From: Coniferiporia sulphurascens
Lineage: Eukaryota > Basidiomycota > Agaricomycetes > Hymenochaetales > Hymenochaetaceae
Direction: 5' to 3'
NCBI GenBank assembly: GCA_002794785.1
Contig: NBBA01000013.1
Location: 124,001 to 188,000, forward strand
DNA length: 64,000 nucleotides
Positions within the stretch are counted from its first letter, which is position 1, and each line of letters begins with the position of its first letter. The position numbers and the translations under genes are program-made. Below the pieces are notes generated by a model. That model saw only the letters and a program-made list of their open reading frames with translations. It did no database searches and was not told the DNA's origin. Shown here one piece after another: positions 48,001 through 64,000 of the stretch.

Positions 48001-48545
48001 GCGGAGACACCTGCACTTGTCGCGGCAGTCTTTATGAACGATGTTGCGAAAGACCCTACGCCGGTCGAGGGGGCGGTAGGAAACGAGGGATCCAAAACTG
48101 AGTTGAAAAGACGCGTAGAAATGACGCGTACTAGCGTGGCGACATTCTCCGGGGCATCTGTGAGTGCTCGGCGAACTAGACAACTCGTTATTGAGACGCC
48201 CAACATGATTAGTGGCCCCGCTCACTATCATTTGAAGATATCAAGGAAAAGGCGTCCGATGGCGTGTTGAATAGCGTAGTGTACTAGGGCCAGGCTGGTC
48301 AGCCTTCCAGAATTGTGTAGTGCGCAGTCAACGCACCTGGTCCCAGTACACGTCAGCAGGATCGATATTCTACGAGACGCATGGACCGCGGTTAGCCTTT
48401 CGGACCATTCAATGGCCAGCTGAACACGTACTCTACTCTCTGCGAGCTTCCTAATGCCGCCTGATTGAGTCCTGAACGACAACTTGGCATCGTCACCAAG
48501 AATGCCAAACGGTGATGCCAGTTTTTGTGGGAGATTCGTAAACAT
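45024..48545 (-). CDS. HID1-family protein (Golgi-associated)
   Basis: Relative of metazoan HID-1 and S. pombe Ftp105, peripheral Golgi proteins in late secretory sorting. Exons (minus order): 48545-48432, 48369-48337, 48283-48226, 48175-47602, 47543-47072, 47014-46891, 46833-46799, 46747-46657, 46606-46458, 46400-46198, 46141-45560, 45495-45321, 45266-45024; 950 aa. Family blocks seen: KLSFRTQ near the start, ADVYWDQ, DAFSLISSNDIRRAL, APENVATLVRV, NYVIWEKGVGS, EVLRLLLVLLSKQIYMPP, FESEKAVNFMTYLLCYF, GHPRLLFFLLEVFNGI, NPNLTYAILRSHKTF, and the end GIWNATNVRLFHIKHTQ. The intron after exon 7 starts with GC. The start at 48545 is the first in-frame ATG of exon 1; an earlier coding exon is possible because the N-terminal myristoylation-type start (MGxxxS) of other members is not seen. 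Confidence 0.92.
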
Positions 48546-49042
48546 TTCAGAGACCTGCGCTCGTTGTCTGAGATGTTGCAGTCTGGATCTGGGTTTCCGT
48601 CATCCACTAAGGGGCATAGTAAACTTAAGCAAGCAGATCGGTCGGCGGTTGGCCGGCGACGAAGCAGACTGCGCACAACAGAGCACGTGCCGCCGACAGG
48701 CTCATTTAGTTGCAGTGAGAAATATGAATATTAATGGCGGCGGTCACTAGCCACATAAAAATCGGTTTGATTATTTTAAATATAGAGCTTAAAGATAAAC
48801 GAGTTTTACAGAGCTGTTCCCGTCCCTTGGCATCAGGATACTTATGTAGATTCCAGAGATACCCAAGTCGTTGCGCGAGAGTACTTGACTACCTCAAAAG
48901 GAAATAGATATAATGGCGACGCGTCCAAAGACGCGCTTTTACCAACGCGTTCAAGTCCTTGGTGTACACTCTGGGCACTATGTCCGTGTGCGAAATTCCG
49001 TGCGTACCGCCATCCAGAGACCTTATCATCTGTTGACGTGAT
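48546..49042. promoter_or_regulatory. Divergent promoter region, HID1 / DNA polymerase delta small subunit
   Basis: About 500 nt between opposing starts. No defined element recognised. Confidence 0.45.
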
Positions 49043-50867
49043 ATGAGTAGACCAGTTCCAGAGGGTTCGTTTGTTCGCGCCTGCTCTGCTCGGGCCGTGC
49101 TGCCTGAAGACACGCCGTCCTTCGTGCTCGGTTCATCTCATAAATCATACAAGCATCAGTTCGCGAACATTTACTATGCGCGTCTAACCCTTCTCAAGGC
49201 AGAGGTCGAGCGAAAAGCCAGGGAAAGATGGCGGGGCCTGAGTGGTAAGTGGCCAAGTCTCTTGTCAACATCGGTCACCACAGTATATTATGTTTAGGTT
49301 CCCCGCCTTTCGTTCCTCGTGTCCTGGAGGTCCCCAAGTCCACACTGTGCTTCATTGTCGGGACGGTATATATGGACATGTCCCAGAAGCCGAATGTTCT
49401 CGAGGATGTAGCACGCGACGTGTGTTCCGTTTCCCCGAGTCTTTTCCTAACCTTGTTCGCTAATAACTGCACTTGCTTTGCTACAGAGATCACTGCCTTC
49501 TCTTCCTGAGCGCTCAAAATATCACTCGCCCGAAGATGAAATCATGCTTGAGGACGAGTCAGGTCGCGTGGAACTTGTCGGGGAGGCGCTGCGACGGATT
49601 ATTGACAATTCAGACCAAAAAGGGGAGGCAATGGAAGGCAGCCAGAGCGGTTGGGGAAATCTACTCGTTACTGGGGTAATTATGGCAGCACTCGGTCGGG
49701 AAACATCTTCAGGAGCTTTTGAAGTAAAGGATATCTGTTTCCCCGGAATGGCACCTATGATGTACAAGACCGTGGTTACTGAAGACGAGGCAATGGACAT
49801 TGACGGTACGCTGGCCACAAGTCTCTATACACTCTAACTGAGTGAAATAACTGATTGACGCGAACGCAGGAGGTGACGCACGAGAAAGCTGGGTGGGGTT
49901 CATATCGGGGCTTGAAATAGAAGAGTCATCTGCATCAGATTTGCGTGTACAAGCACTGGCAGCCTTTTTAGCCGGGGAGGGAGGTGGACAAGTCGAGCAA
50001 GGCTTCGTCGCTCAGGTATCGCGGTTAGTTATAGCTGGAAACTCCCTTGCCCCAGTGACGACAAACATTGAGAAGCAACCCTCCGTGATTGACGCTGGTT
50101 TGAGATCGGTAAGTATCTTATTTAGTCTCCTGCGCAAGTAAAACTTGACACCGCTGTTTTTATTGCAGAAACGCTTTGGTCAAGAAGCGAGCAACTTTTC
50201 GTCAGTTCCTACGGACACTCTTGATGATTTCCTTCTTGATGTCGCGCAGTCAATACCCGTACATCTGCTCGCAGGTGCGACAGACCCTTCTGGCAGTCTG
50301 CTCCCCCAACAGCCCATTCCTCGAGCCATGTTCAGTGCTGCCAATAAGCTTTGCGGTCTCAGTTGTGAAACTAATCCTGTGTGGCTTGGCCTTGAAAACA
50401 CGCTTCCAGGCCCTTCATCTGATGGAATACAAAAGCGCTCTTTGCTCGTACACTCGGGTCAATCACTCGAGGACATGTACAAATACGTTCCGTCTCCTCC
50501 GACTAGTCGCCTTGATTTGGCATGCGCAGCATTACAATGGCGTCACGCTGCGCCGTCTGCACCCGATACCTTATGGTGTTACCCTTACCTGACCACTGAT
50601 CCGTTCGTGCTGCATCGGACGCCCGACCTTTTTGTTCTGGGCTGTCAGCCGGAATTTGCGACGCGAATAGTCGGTGACAACGAGGACAAGACGGACGGGC
50701 AGGGGCAAGGGGAAGAAAAAAGATGCAGGGTCGTGCTCGTACCTAGATTCAAAGATACGGGAACACTGGTCCTGGTAAACATGAGGAGCCTGGAGGTGAG
50801 GTGCGTAGAATTTGGCAGGAGGGGAACCAATGAAAGCGTGTCCAAAGGGCATTGCGAAGACTCATGA
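49043..50867 (+). CDS. DNA polymerase delta small (B) subunit, POLD2/Cdc1/Pol31
   Basis: Non-catalytic subunit linking the polymerase delta catalytic subunit to the rest of the replicative complex. Exons 49043-49244, 49298-49419, 49487-49805, 49870-50108, 50169-50867; 526 aa. Seen: N-terminal FANIYYARLTLLKAEVE; the OB-fold strand KSTLCFIVGTVYMDM; the DESGRVEL strand; VTGVIMAALGRE; then the inactive phosphoesterase-like domain with FISGLEI, VPTDTLDDFLLDVAQSIPVH and LLPQQPIPRAMF; a late block TNPVWLGLE; and YVPSPPTSRLDLA. The C-terminal TDPFVLHRTPDLFVLGCQPE is also typical. Length fits the family. Nothing odd. Confidence 0.95.
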
Positions 50868-51965
50868 CCCTTCCCCGCCTGCTGTATTTAATAGTACGGC
50901 GCGGCACTCCGGTGCTGTATCTCACCTGAAAATCAATTAAAGACCGGAGTTCTGCGTATTGATTGATGCGATGCCAAGAACCAACTGAAGGGGTTTTTTC
51001 TCTCTTTGTCTCCTCTTGAAGGCTAAAGCATGAGCGATACTTGCTGAAGACACCCAATACCTCAGCCCCTCTCGTGTATACGTCCGAGGGACACAATCTG
51101 GCGAAAAAATATGGAGGTCTATTCGGATAACAGCACGCTAACGTGCGAACCAGTCTCACGGAAATCGCACCATAGAGCCGGGGTGGGATATGGACGTGCG
51201 AATGAAGACTGGGAAGCACAGAGGAGGCGCGTGTCGGCCAGGGACAATCAGTTATGAGGGCGCGCTGTGATGGCGCATTATATGCGTGCTGCTGCGGATG
51301 GCAGTGTCGCCGCTCTTCACGCCCCGCTCTCGCCGCGCATAATTAATGCGCGCTTGATTCAATTCATATAGATCCACGCGCTTGAATACATATTTAATTT
51401 ATGAGATATTGACTTTCCTCCGCTTATAGGTTTTGGAGATTGAATGGAGGACAGCCACAACGAAGGCCATTGCTAATTATGGACTGATCGACGCCGCCCT
51501 TCATTTCCGGATTGGTCAGTTAGAGGCGCGGCGGGTGCTGTGTCTGTGTGCGTTCTTCTCTCCTGTTTTCATACGTGACATCGAGCCTTTTCCGCGCTCG
51601 ATCTGTTGCATATCTATCTTAATTTCACACCGTGTCTCTTCTGGAGGAATGCCGAAAATTTATCAGAAGCTTCCCCTGTCGGCACTGGGTGCTATGAACA
51701 GGACGCCCCGCCGCGTCGGTACAATCGTTCTCAGGACCAGAATACGTTAGTAAACTGCGTGAGAGGAGTATCTCTTTCTCGGACGAAATGGATGGCGCAC
51801 CTCACTGTTCTCGCGCCATTGCAAACTTCTCCGCAGTCCCCTTCGTGGGTAGGAGCGCGTATAATAGGCGGTGCTCCTGGTATTTCATTCGTCCCACCTA
51901 CTCTCTTCCTCCTCCCGCCTTCGTGGTAGACTCGATACCTCACGTTTTAGACACTCCAAGACATC
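50868..51965. other. Intergenic, POLD2 to cupredoxin, 1.1 kb
   Basis: No gene supported. It holds a short GC-rich palindromic region (51335-51351, 6-nt arms around AATTA) in a stretch rich in GCGC (51240-51375). The right end has a C/T-rich leader before the cupredoxin start. Confidence 0.5.
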
Positions 51966-53052
51966 ATGCGTCTCGCATCCATAGCTATTGCTTCTCTCTC
52001 CCTTCCCGTATTTGTTTTTGCCCAGATCTACGGTCCTGCACCAGGTCCAGTGGGTGGCAGTTCATCCTCAACTTCGTCCGCCCTTGCAACAGCGCCGACC
52101 GCACCGCCAGACACTACAGGATTCGTAAATGTGGGTTCAAGACCTTTAAAATGTTATGACTACTCTCCCTAATTTATCGATTGCCCTAGGTCAACGTTGC
52201 TTTCCAAGAGCAATTTCTCTATAGTCCGTCGAATTTCTCGGCGCCGAATGGTACTATAGTCACTTTCTTCTTCCCTAAGTGAGTCATTGCTCGCAATATT
52301 TCTATGTTGGGTCCTCATTGGAATTACCTAGTGCCGGCCTTCAGCACACCGTGACCCAGTCGTCCTTTGAAGAGCCTTGCACACCCCTCGTCGCGAACCT
52401 AACATCAGGTGCACCCGCTGGCTTTGACTCTAATTTCCAGGCGGATGTCCAGTTCTCCATCAATATTACTAACGACCAAATCCGTGAGTAAAATTGAATC
52501 AGGATACCAAACATGTGACATATTCTTACCCATGCATCAGCAATCTGGTTCCACTGCAAGATGCCCTTACATTGCGGCATGGGAATGGTCGGGTTAGTAG
52601 TCCACCCATGTGTTTCAAGCGTAGTCGGCCGACCTGACAAACAAAACTCATACAGGGCTATCAACGCTCCGACGACGGGCAACAATACATTCGCGGCTTT
52701 CCAAGCTGCAGCTTTGGCCATCGGCGCTAATGAGCCCACTGTCAGTGACAAATAGAAACGGCGTCTGCGCCTAAATTTGCCCTTCTGATTTGTGTCCATT
52801 TGTTTATATAGGAGAGCTCAAACGGTCCAATACTGACCGGTGATGGCGCCTTTGCTTCCGTCGCACCTACCGACACTGCTACTGCGCAGGCCGGCTCTAG
52901 CGCAGGCGGTTCGGCATCGGGTGAGTGATTCGCCTAAAACGTCTGTGGTCTGCCTCTCACAAAAGTGCATATCCTTAGATGCCTCACGTATCGCCTCATC
53001 TGGTGCCGCTGTACTTCTAAGTGTCGCCCTTTCCATGTTATTCTTCGCGTGA
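51966..53052 (+). CDS. Secreted GPI-anchored cupredoxin-like protein
   Basis: Predicted extracellular copper protein of the fungal Ser-rich cupredoxin group; no enzyme activity is known for most members. Exons 51966-52130, 52190-52278, 52332-52483, 52541-52592, 52656-52740, 52812-52920, 52979-53052; 241 aa. Signal peptide MRLASIAIASLSLPVFVFAQ. Cupredoxin strands: VAFQEQFLYSPSNFSAPNGT, VTFFFP, then AGLQHTVTQSSFEEPC with the first His ligand, and WFHCKMPLHCGMGMVG, supplying the Cys-His-Met ligand set. The tail is Ala/Ser/Thr-rich and ends in a hydrophobic segment (AAVLLSVALSMLFFA), predicting a GPI anchor. All junctions close in phase. Confidence 0.9.
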
Positions 53053-53777
53053 TCATTTAGTGAATAAGAGTATCGCTCGTACCTGGGTGACATCGTAGAT
53101 ATTTGGACCATTTACACATGACATAGCCCTGCTGTCTATTTCCTTTTCTTCCCCATTAAAATTGCTACGCTAATTTAAGTTTATGGCCTTGATGATCCCT
53201 CGGCGGTGCTTTAAACGCTCAGTATAAGTCGCGGTTTTCCTTTCGGCTTGTATGCAAGGAACCATGAGCTATGTGATTCAGAAGGTCAGACTTTTGTCTA
53301 TTCCTTAGATGTTTAAAGACTTTATTTTCTTCTGTACTGGAATTTTTCTTTTGCTTGCACATACCAGGGTGTCGCATACACATCAGTGCACGGTGTGGCC
53401 CCCACTATGAGGTTCAGACGCACGGAGGTTACAATGCCTTTCGTCGATTAAATATTTATGGTCTTCTATTGTAGCATCCAAGTCCAATAAATACGGACCT
53501 CTTTTACTAGTCAGTACCAAGCATCCGATTCATTACCCAGTATCGACCATTGCACCCATGTCGTGTCTATGCGTATTTTACAGAAAAATCCACAGATATT
53601 ATAGTATACCAATACATGTCGTGATGGCCAAAGGCGAATGAGCGGAGGGTATTACGGGTGAGTCAGAAAAGTCCCAGAGTAAACGGAAGCCCAAATAAGG
53701 TCAAGGTATATGGTAGTATACATCAAAGCTATGCGAATTTACAATGGCCCAGTAGGCAAAAGCGCAAGAACGGAAGC
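53053..53777. other. Convergent intergenic spacer
   Basis: About 725 nt between the cupredoxin stop (+) and the SEL1-protein stop (-). No gene seen. Confidence 0.5.
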
Positions 53778-55826
53778 CTACTCAGCATACTTCGGTTTGT
53801 AGATCCAAGCCAGGCCTACAGTACTTGCCCCCTGCGCAGCCTGATATAACAGCAGACCGTAAATAGGAAGCCCTCAAGGTCATAAAAACTGAATATACGC
53901 ACGGCAGCACGATACCATTTTGCCGCGGCTTTGAGGTTCTTCTTGCACCCCTTACCGTTCGCCAGGCAAAACGCAAGATCTTGCTGAGCATCAGGATCAC
54001 CAAGTTGAGCTGCCGTTTGGAAGTAACTCTACTGCGGCTTAAGTTACATCGAAGTGATCCACGAGGAAACGTACTTACGACACCCATAGCCTTATCCTTT
54101 GGGACACCCCATCCCTGGAAGAAACACTGTCCAACTTCATATACGGCAAGGATAAGCTCATTCTATGAAGGCAAAGAATTAGACGCCTGGGATACTCTAT
54201 TGGGTCATGACGAAGGCCTGATCTACTTACCCTGATCGCCTCCCTCCCTGATTTGTTTCTCCCTTGCTGCAAGTCTACGACTGCGTGCTCTGCCGCCCTC
54301 TTAAGCCACTTAAAGGCGCGCTGTTCGTCTTTGGGGATTCCCCAACCATGTCGTAAAGACAAGCCCCACATAAGCATGCCAACCGCACAACCGCCGTCCA
54401 TAGTCGCTGACTGTTCAAAGCACTGTGCGGATTCCGCGAGACGATCAGCCTCGTGGTGAGAAATGCCCAAAGCAAGGAAATCATCAGCTGTCTTCGGATT
54501 CGCAGACTTCTCGCTTGGATTTGGTGAAAGTGATGCGGATTTTCCCTTTGTCGAGAGGCCCTGCGCATATGGGCTAGCGGCCGTATTAGATTGTGTACGT
54601 TCGCTATCCATCTTTCCCCCAGTTTCGTGCTGCATTGTTGTTGGTGACGAATTTGCCGATTCGAACTGGTAATATGAGTACGCCGAATAAACACTTTCAG
54701 CAGTTGACAAGCGCATGTCTGGCGGGTTCGCAGGTAAGGCAACCAGGTTCTGAGCCTCCTGAGGTGTGCGAGGTAGTCGCCCGCTAGACGTAGATGACAT
54801 GGAAGAGGATTGAGAAAGGAGGGGAGGTGGAGCAAGCGGCGATTCATGGGGAGGCAGTGTTTGGCCGTGGGCTGAATCAGATTGATGAGATGGGATATCT
54901 GCGTATTCAAACCCGAATCCGCCGCCGCCATGCGTTCGTACGTCTCGCTGTGCATAGTCGTTTCGCGGTTGTGGCGGACTAAAGGCCGGACTTTGTAGAG
55001 GGCTCGATAATTCACTTATTGACGGCGACCATTGAGACTGAGCGCGCGTTGATTCTTGTTCTTGAACATGGCGACATTGGTTGCGCTCTAAGACTCTCCT
55101 CTTTTCTTCTTCAGTTCCTGTCAATTGTGGGGCTACAGGCACCCTGTTCGGACGAGAAAAGTTGCGTGAACCCTGTACAGCACTTGGTACTCGGCCTGCG
55201 GGTGGCTGGAAGGAGGGAGGCGTAATCTCTTTGGGAATGATCGGAGCTACACTGACGGCGCTCCCACTGCCATACATGTATGAACCACGGTTAATGGAGG
55301 AGGCTTCCGAAGGTGAGGACACAATGACTTTTGGAAGTTGAACTCGCGGTGACTCGTACTTCATGAATGAGAAGGGGTCAATGTTGCTATCCGGTCGTGC
55401 GTTGCCGTCCGTCTGCCAGGAGTCTCTATCCAATTCCAGCCCTGACAAGCGCGAGGACAGCTGTTGGGATGCATGCGAGTCGGACTGAAAGACCTGAGAA
55501 TAATAATCTTGTGTGGTCGACATGCGATCGCTGTACACACTCCTGTCATCGTCCCAGGCAGCATTAGATCCTTCATCTGCCCCCGACGGAGCAGTTATGC
55601 GAAGATCCGGTGGAGTGCTGGAGCCTCCTTGAGCGTGGTTGTAAGTGTAATACGACGGTCCTGGCGAATTTCCATGCCCATCATAGGGCTGAGTATGTGA
55701 GGGATGGGGGCTGCGACTTGAGGACGACGGCGAGCGCATGGGGACTCCTTCATTTGATCTCCACGACGAGCTAGAGCCATAATTATAAGGCCTTTGAGTC
55801 GGACTCGCAGTAGCGGCCATAAGCAT
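53778..55826 (-). CDS. SEL1-repeat protein (Dsf2-like)
   Basis: Exons (minus order): 55826-54231, 54162-54079, 54028-53903, 53840-53778; 622 aa. The first 420 residues are disordered, rich in Ser, Pro, Gln and Tyr (for example PYNYGSSSSW). The C-terminal 190 residues carry SEL1-type helical repeats: ADDFLALGISHHEADRLAES, AVGMLMWGLSLRHGWGIPKD, LAVYEVGQCFFQGWGVPKDK, YFQTAAQLGDPDAQQDLAFC, and the end STVGLAWIYKPKY. Such repeats bind proteins; relatives include yeast Dsf2 and, more distantly, chitin synthase activators Skt5/Chs4. A CaaX box is absent. A role in cell polarity or wall signalling is a guess. A second in-frame ATG two codons in (55820) would change little. Confidence 0.88.
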
Positions 55827-56220
55827 TCAGCTTGGGGTCCAAAAGACTGTACCGATAACCTGCGCAGCAAGTATCCTGTGGATACGGTCTCCACCAAGAA
55901 ACGGGCCGGACGTTGAAAGACCGAAGGAGCTCAGGAGTATGAGATTGCGAGGATTGTTAAACCGGTAACAAGCCCTTGGCGCTGTTGAAAAGAGTCCGTA
56001 GAAAAGAGCGATGTAGACACGGCCGCGCCGTTGGTGGGGAGTCCGATGCGGAGCGGCGGCGGCGAGCTTTACGACATACAACCCGTTAATTGCCTCAAAA
56101 AGGAAATGCACTCGAGGACAAATATCTAACGTCAATTAGTCGGACAGTACTAGCATCTACTAAATATATCGAACAGCTCTAAAGATACATATGTACACAC
56201 GGAACACGAAAATGAAAAGC
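55827..56220. other. Intergenic, Prp16 to SEL1-repeat gene
   Basis: 3' flank of the Prp16 gene and its neighbour's promoter, tandem minus strand. No gene seen. Confidence 0.5.
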
Positions 56221-60778
<4,558 letters not shown>

Positions 60779-61043
60779 ACAGTTGTGGTAGAGTAACAAT
60801 TAATGGTAACTTCTTAAGTCGATGCAAGACGGTCCCTAAGGACGCCTGACATAATCACCTTCCTTTCTGAGACGGCAACTTTATATAGCTTCCCGATACC
60901 CACACGATCTAGAGTAGCAAGACAGAATAAAACTATGGATTGCAGTGGCATTGACGAATGAGTTATACATGAGCCCAGTAGCATGGATGGGGTAATCAGA
61001 GCAAGGAAACCGTAAAGTGCAACAAATGTACAGATTCATCGCC
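60779..61043. other. Intergenic, UBE2C to Prp16
   Basis: 265 nt between tandem minus-strand genes, containing the Prp16 promoter. Confidence 0.5.
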
Positions 61044-61990
61044 TCAAGCCGACTCGGACGTGATTGGCCGGTAATGCTTCATGAGCTGATTTTTGAACTC
61101 TGTAGAGACGCTTGAATCGAATACACGGAATAAATCAAAGCTGCTTACCTTCTTGATTACTCCAGAGGTTGGCGGCATCTGTGTTCAGAGGTGAAGCATT
61201 GTTGGGTTCTGCCGGGACGGAAAATATCAATATCAAGATGTTTTCAATCAAGACAGGGCATACCACCAAGTAAAGACTGAAGTGATAAAAGTATCGTGTG
61301 CACACTATACACCGCGGACCACTTGTCCTGTTGAAATATGTGTGTCAGGACCTATCTTTTTGCTTGGACGTCAAAATGTACAGCTTACTTGCAGAATGTC
61401 AAGGCATATATTCCCGTTCAAGTCGACATTTGGGTGATAGCACGGCGTGTCGAAACGGATAGCGGGTGGTACATACGGATAGTTGGGGGGGAACGCGATG
61501 GATATCTTAAATGTAAGGCCTGCGTATACCTATCATACGGAACCGACTCGTTAGGTACGTGGCACGTGATGTGGCACGTCGACGCGCGCGCCGCTCGGTA
61601 CTCACTGTGCCAGGCGCACCCTCAATGGTCCCGACCCAATCGAACAGGTTTGCATCCGTTTTGGGAAATGCAGACTGACGAAGGGATAGAGTGGGCGGCT
61701 GAGCACCATTAAAGGAACCGTAGTGAAGCAGTGGACATACAATTCCGGGAGAGGAGGACATCTAGGATACCAAGCGATGAGCAGTCTTCGGGCGCAACAG
61801 AAAAGCAACCCTCACCATTAAAGTCATAAGCTCGTTTCCAAGGCTGATTCGATGTCAAGCGCATGCTCTTCCATGATATGTAGATAGCTTACCGTTTCGT
61901 GACGCTTCCCGCACCTTCATTGGAGGATGAACTCGCGGCCGTTTTGGAAGTGCTACGGGGAGGAGCCAGCGGGGAAGATATTTGCTCCAT
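61044..61990 (-). CDS. Ubiquitin-conjugating enzyme E2, UBE2C/Ubc11 type
   Basis: E2 that works with the anaphase-promoting complex to mark cyclin B and securin. Exons (minus order): 61990-61893, 61843-61816, 61761-61741, 61674-61606, 61529-61389, 61327-61264, 61208-61149, 61099-61044; 178 aa, as expected. The N-terminal Ser/Pro tail (about 30 residues) is typical of this class. Then [53 protein letters not shown], and the active-site block [20 protein letters not shown] with catalytic Cys114, then [18 protein letters not shown]. Two exons are very small (28 and 21 nt). The ISAFP-type insert and the SLLGEPN block distinguish it from other E2s. Confidence 0.95.
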
Positions 61991-62287
61991 TGCAATATGA
62001 GAGTGAAAGGAAGAGGGAGAGAAAGAACAAGAAAGAAAGATGGCTGGCCTGGACGGAGCCGCTAGTAACGGATGAAGAGAGGCTGGTGGTCGAAAGAGCG
62101 TGACGTGACGTTGGTTCGAGTTTAGTCTCACGTGATCCTGAGAGGGTTTATCTTTATGCGGCGGCTGAGCGAATGATGTGTCTGCCAGGCTTGCCGACGA
62201 GCCCGTGGAACCGTCGGACGCGGCCGACTTCAGATTCAGACTCCCACTGCCGCTCAGCTTGAGCTCTATTCGCGCTCGCTGCGCATC
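61991..62287. promoter_or_regulatory. Divergent promoter region, UBE2C / EH-domain gene
   Basis: 297 nt between opposing starts. A purine-rich run (about 62005-62040) lies near the E2 start. No specific factor site recognised. Confidence 0.45.
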
Positions 62288-64000
62288 ATGTCCTCGTTCG
62301 CGCCAACTCAGCAGGAGCTCGCGCTCGTCAACCTAGTGTTCGCCGCTGCCGACCCCTCCAAGTTTGGTATCATCACTGGTGATGCCGCCGTCAAGGTCTT
62401 TGCAGGCGCAAAACTCTCGCCGACAGCCCTGGGCGAAATATGGTCTTTATCTGACAAGGACAATAACGGTTTCCTCACAAAGAAAGGTGTTGCCATAGCC
62501 TTACGGCTTATTGGTCACGCTCAGAAAGGAGAATCAGTGAAAGAGTCCCTTCTTGATAGACGTACGTATGTCGTATAACATTACTTCATCAAGCGGCCCT
62601 CATTTTATTCTTTATTTCTCTGTGCAGCGGGTCCGTTGGCATTCATTGAAGGCATATCGCCCTCGAAAAGACCTTCCCCTGTTCTGTCGAGCCCCCCGAA
62701 TTCCCCTCCACCGAGGGGATCCCTGTTTCCCCCTCTCACTGCTGAGGACAAGACTAAATTTCTACGTTTGTTCCTGGGATGTGGTCCCGTCAATGGCTTA
62801 CTCAATGGTAATGCTTAGTTTTAATGCCAGTATTGCCTCTCTTAAAGCGTACTCCAGGGGATAAGGCCAGGGATGTCTTTATAAAGTCCAAGTTGCCTTT
62901 CGAGAAGCTGTCACAAGTATGGTACGCGCGCGCTTTGGATGCCGACCTCCGTCATCCCTGTTTCTGACTTCATTGTCAGGGCGTTGGCAGATACTCAGGA
63001 TCGGGGGTCACTGGATCAGACGGACTTCACAGTGGCCATGTATCTTATACAGGCGGTCATGTCAGGCCAAATGACAAATCTTCCCGCGACGTTACCCCCG
63101 GGGCTATATGAACAAGCAGGGGGACGCGCTCCAGCGAGTGTCGCGACTCACAGCACAGGGAACAGCGTCACGCTCAGCCCTTCTCTTACTGGATCGTTTA
63201 CATCCACTGTATCATCCCCCGCTCCATTGACTGCACAGACCACAGGCGGCGCGCGCATGCGCCTACAGCCACAAACCACCGGCCAGGAATACAGCAGACT
63301 TAGCATGGCGGTGTCTCCCCAACAGCATGTACATTTTGCTTTGGGAGCGAGTGCATTCGGTAGCGCAGCGATGCAGCAGTGGGACGTGACACACGAAGAG
63401 AAGACCCGGTTTGATCAATTTTTTGATGGTCTGGATACGCAGAAGCGGAATTTCATTGAAGGCGATGTTGCAGTACCTTTCATGCTGCAGTCTAAGCTTT
63501 CTGAGGACATTCTGGCTCAAGTCTGGTGCGCATAGAGCAAATCATAATAATACAACTTTCTTACGATATGGTTTTCTTAGGGACCTTGCTGACCTCAATA
63601 ATGATGGGCGTTTGACTCGTGATGGCTTTGCGGTAGCCATGCATCTCATTCAGGGGAAGCTCGCAGGAAAGGAGATTCCATCAACTCTTCCTATCTCTCT
63701 CATCCCACCGTCCATGCGTGCAAATCGTCCAGCGACTTCGGCCCCTTCCACTGCGCCCGCTCCTGTACCTGTACCCGAACCGGTACGTGATCTCCTTTGG
63801 GATGACTCGCCTCCGGCTTCGGCCACTGTTCCGCAGCACCCCAACGTGCCGTTGTCACAACCTTCGAGCATCCAGCAGGCCCCAGTTCTTCAGCCGCAGG
63901 GAACAGGATACAGTTCACAGCAGCACACAGGGGTATTCGGTGCGAGGTCCCCTGCTGCTCCTGCACTCCACACGGACCCATTCGGCACTTCTACCTTTAC
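62288..64000 (+). CDS. EH-domain endocytic scaffold, Ede1/Eps15-like (5' part)
   Basis: Early endocytic adaptor that binds NPF motifs at clathrin sites. Runs off the right edge. Exons: 62288-62561, 62628-62807, 62858-62921, 62980-63525, 63581->64000. Three EH domains are visible. EH1 is encoded by exon 1 ([38 protein letters not shown]). EH2 spans exons 2-4 ([32 protein letters not shown]). EH3 spans exons 4-5 ([36 protein letters not shown]). EH1 and EH3 keep a full calcium-type loop ([24 protein letters not shown]); EH2 is less canonical. Linkers are Pro/Ser/Thr-rich. The coiled coil and UBA expected for Ede1 would be past the window. Confidence 0.93.

Noticed and set aside
51410..51430. 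Sequence close to the ITS/28S rDNA junction (TCCTCCGCTTAT)
   Set aside because: Only about 12 nt match the well-known rDNA primer region, and flanks show no rRNA similarity. Treated as chance.

Overview
The window is nuclear DNA from a filamentous fungus, most likely an Agaricomycete (mushroom-forming basidiomycete). Genes are broken by many short GT-AG introns, mostly about 45-70 nt, and the proteins are typical of that group: a GPI-anchored PEBP-like protein, a GPI-anchored cupredoxin, non-RD kinases with an HGD motif, Met30/SconB, Atg8 and a DHA1-type MFS transporter. There is no operon structure, CRISPR array or bacterial signal. Exon borders were worked out by hand from splice sites, reading phase and family similarity. 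Nearly all models close in phase; exceptions are stated.

Layout, left to right. 1-1351: 3' part of a mitochondrial PDK/BCKDK-type kinase. 1352-5307: about 4 kb with nothing recognisable. 5308-6041: small gene with repeated R-V-R-x-x-P-G-G motifs and unresolved phases. 6352-12150: formin. 12503-13316: COQ7. 13994-16823: RBM5/RBM10-like splicing factor. 17154-18162 (-): PEBP-like GPI protein. 18706-20312: GSK-3 kinase. 20653-23162: Met30/SconB F-box WD40 protein. 24158-28774 (-): a fusion of an MLKL/HeLo-like helical bundle, a protein kinase and a RasGEF. 29210-29291 (-): tRNA-Leu(UAA). 30898-33256: MFS transporter. 33693-34910: Ser-rich protein of unknown function. 35201-38279 (-): glucosidase I (GH63). 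38574-39179: ATG8. 39988-40906: small multi-pass membrane protein. 41066-42760 (-): RAD57/XRCC3-type RAD51 paralogue. 43341-44455 (-): single-pass membrane protein. 45024-48545 (-): HID1-family protein. 49043-50867: DNA polymerase delta small subunit. 51966-53052: cupredoxin. 53778-55826 (-): SEL1-repeat protein. 56221-60778 (-): Prp16 splicing helicase. 61044-61990 (-): UBE2C/Ubc11-type E2. 62288-64000: EH-domain endocytic scaffold, running off the window.

Most genes are ordinary core functions: splicing (RBM5-like, Prp16), DNA replication and repair (POLD2, RAD57), ubiquitin and cell cycle (Met30, UBE2C), secretory and endocytic traffic (glucosidase I, HID1, EH protein), actin (formin), autophagy (ATG8) and mitochondria (PDK-like, COQ7). 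Several pairs are head to head and probably share promoters: PEBP/GSK-3, glucosidase I/ATG8, HID1/POLD2 and UBE2C/EH.

The most interesting locus is the three-part signalling protein at 24158-28774. It places a domain resembling the N-terminal bundle of MLKL and HeLo cell-death proteins in front of a non-RD kinase and a Ras exchange factor. Other points worth checking are the PGG-motif gene, three GC-AG introns, a tandem splice acceptor inside the Walker A codons of the RAD57 homologue, a 12-nt exon in the transporter, and a duplicated Cys-Trp motif in the single-pass membrane protein.
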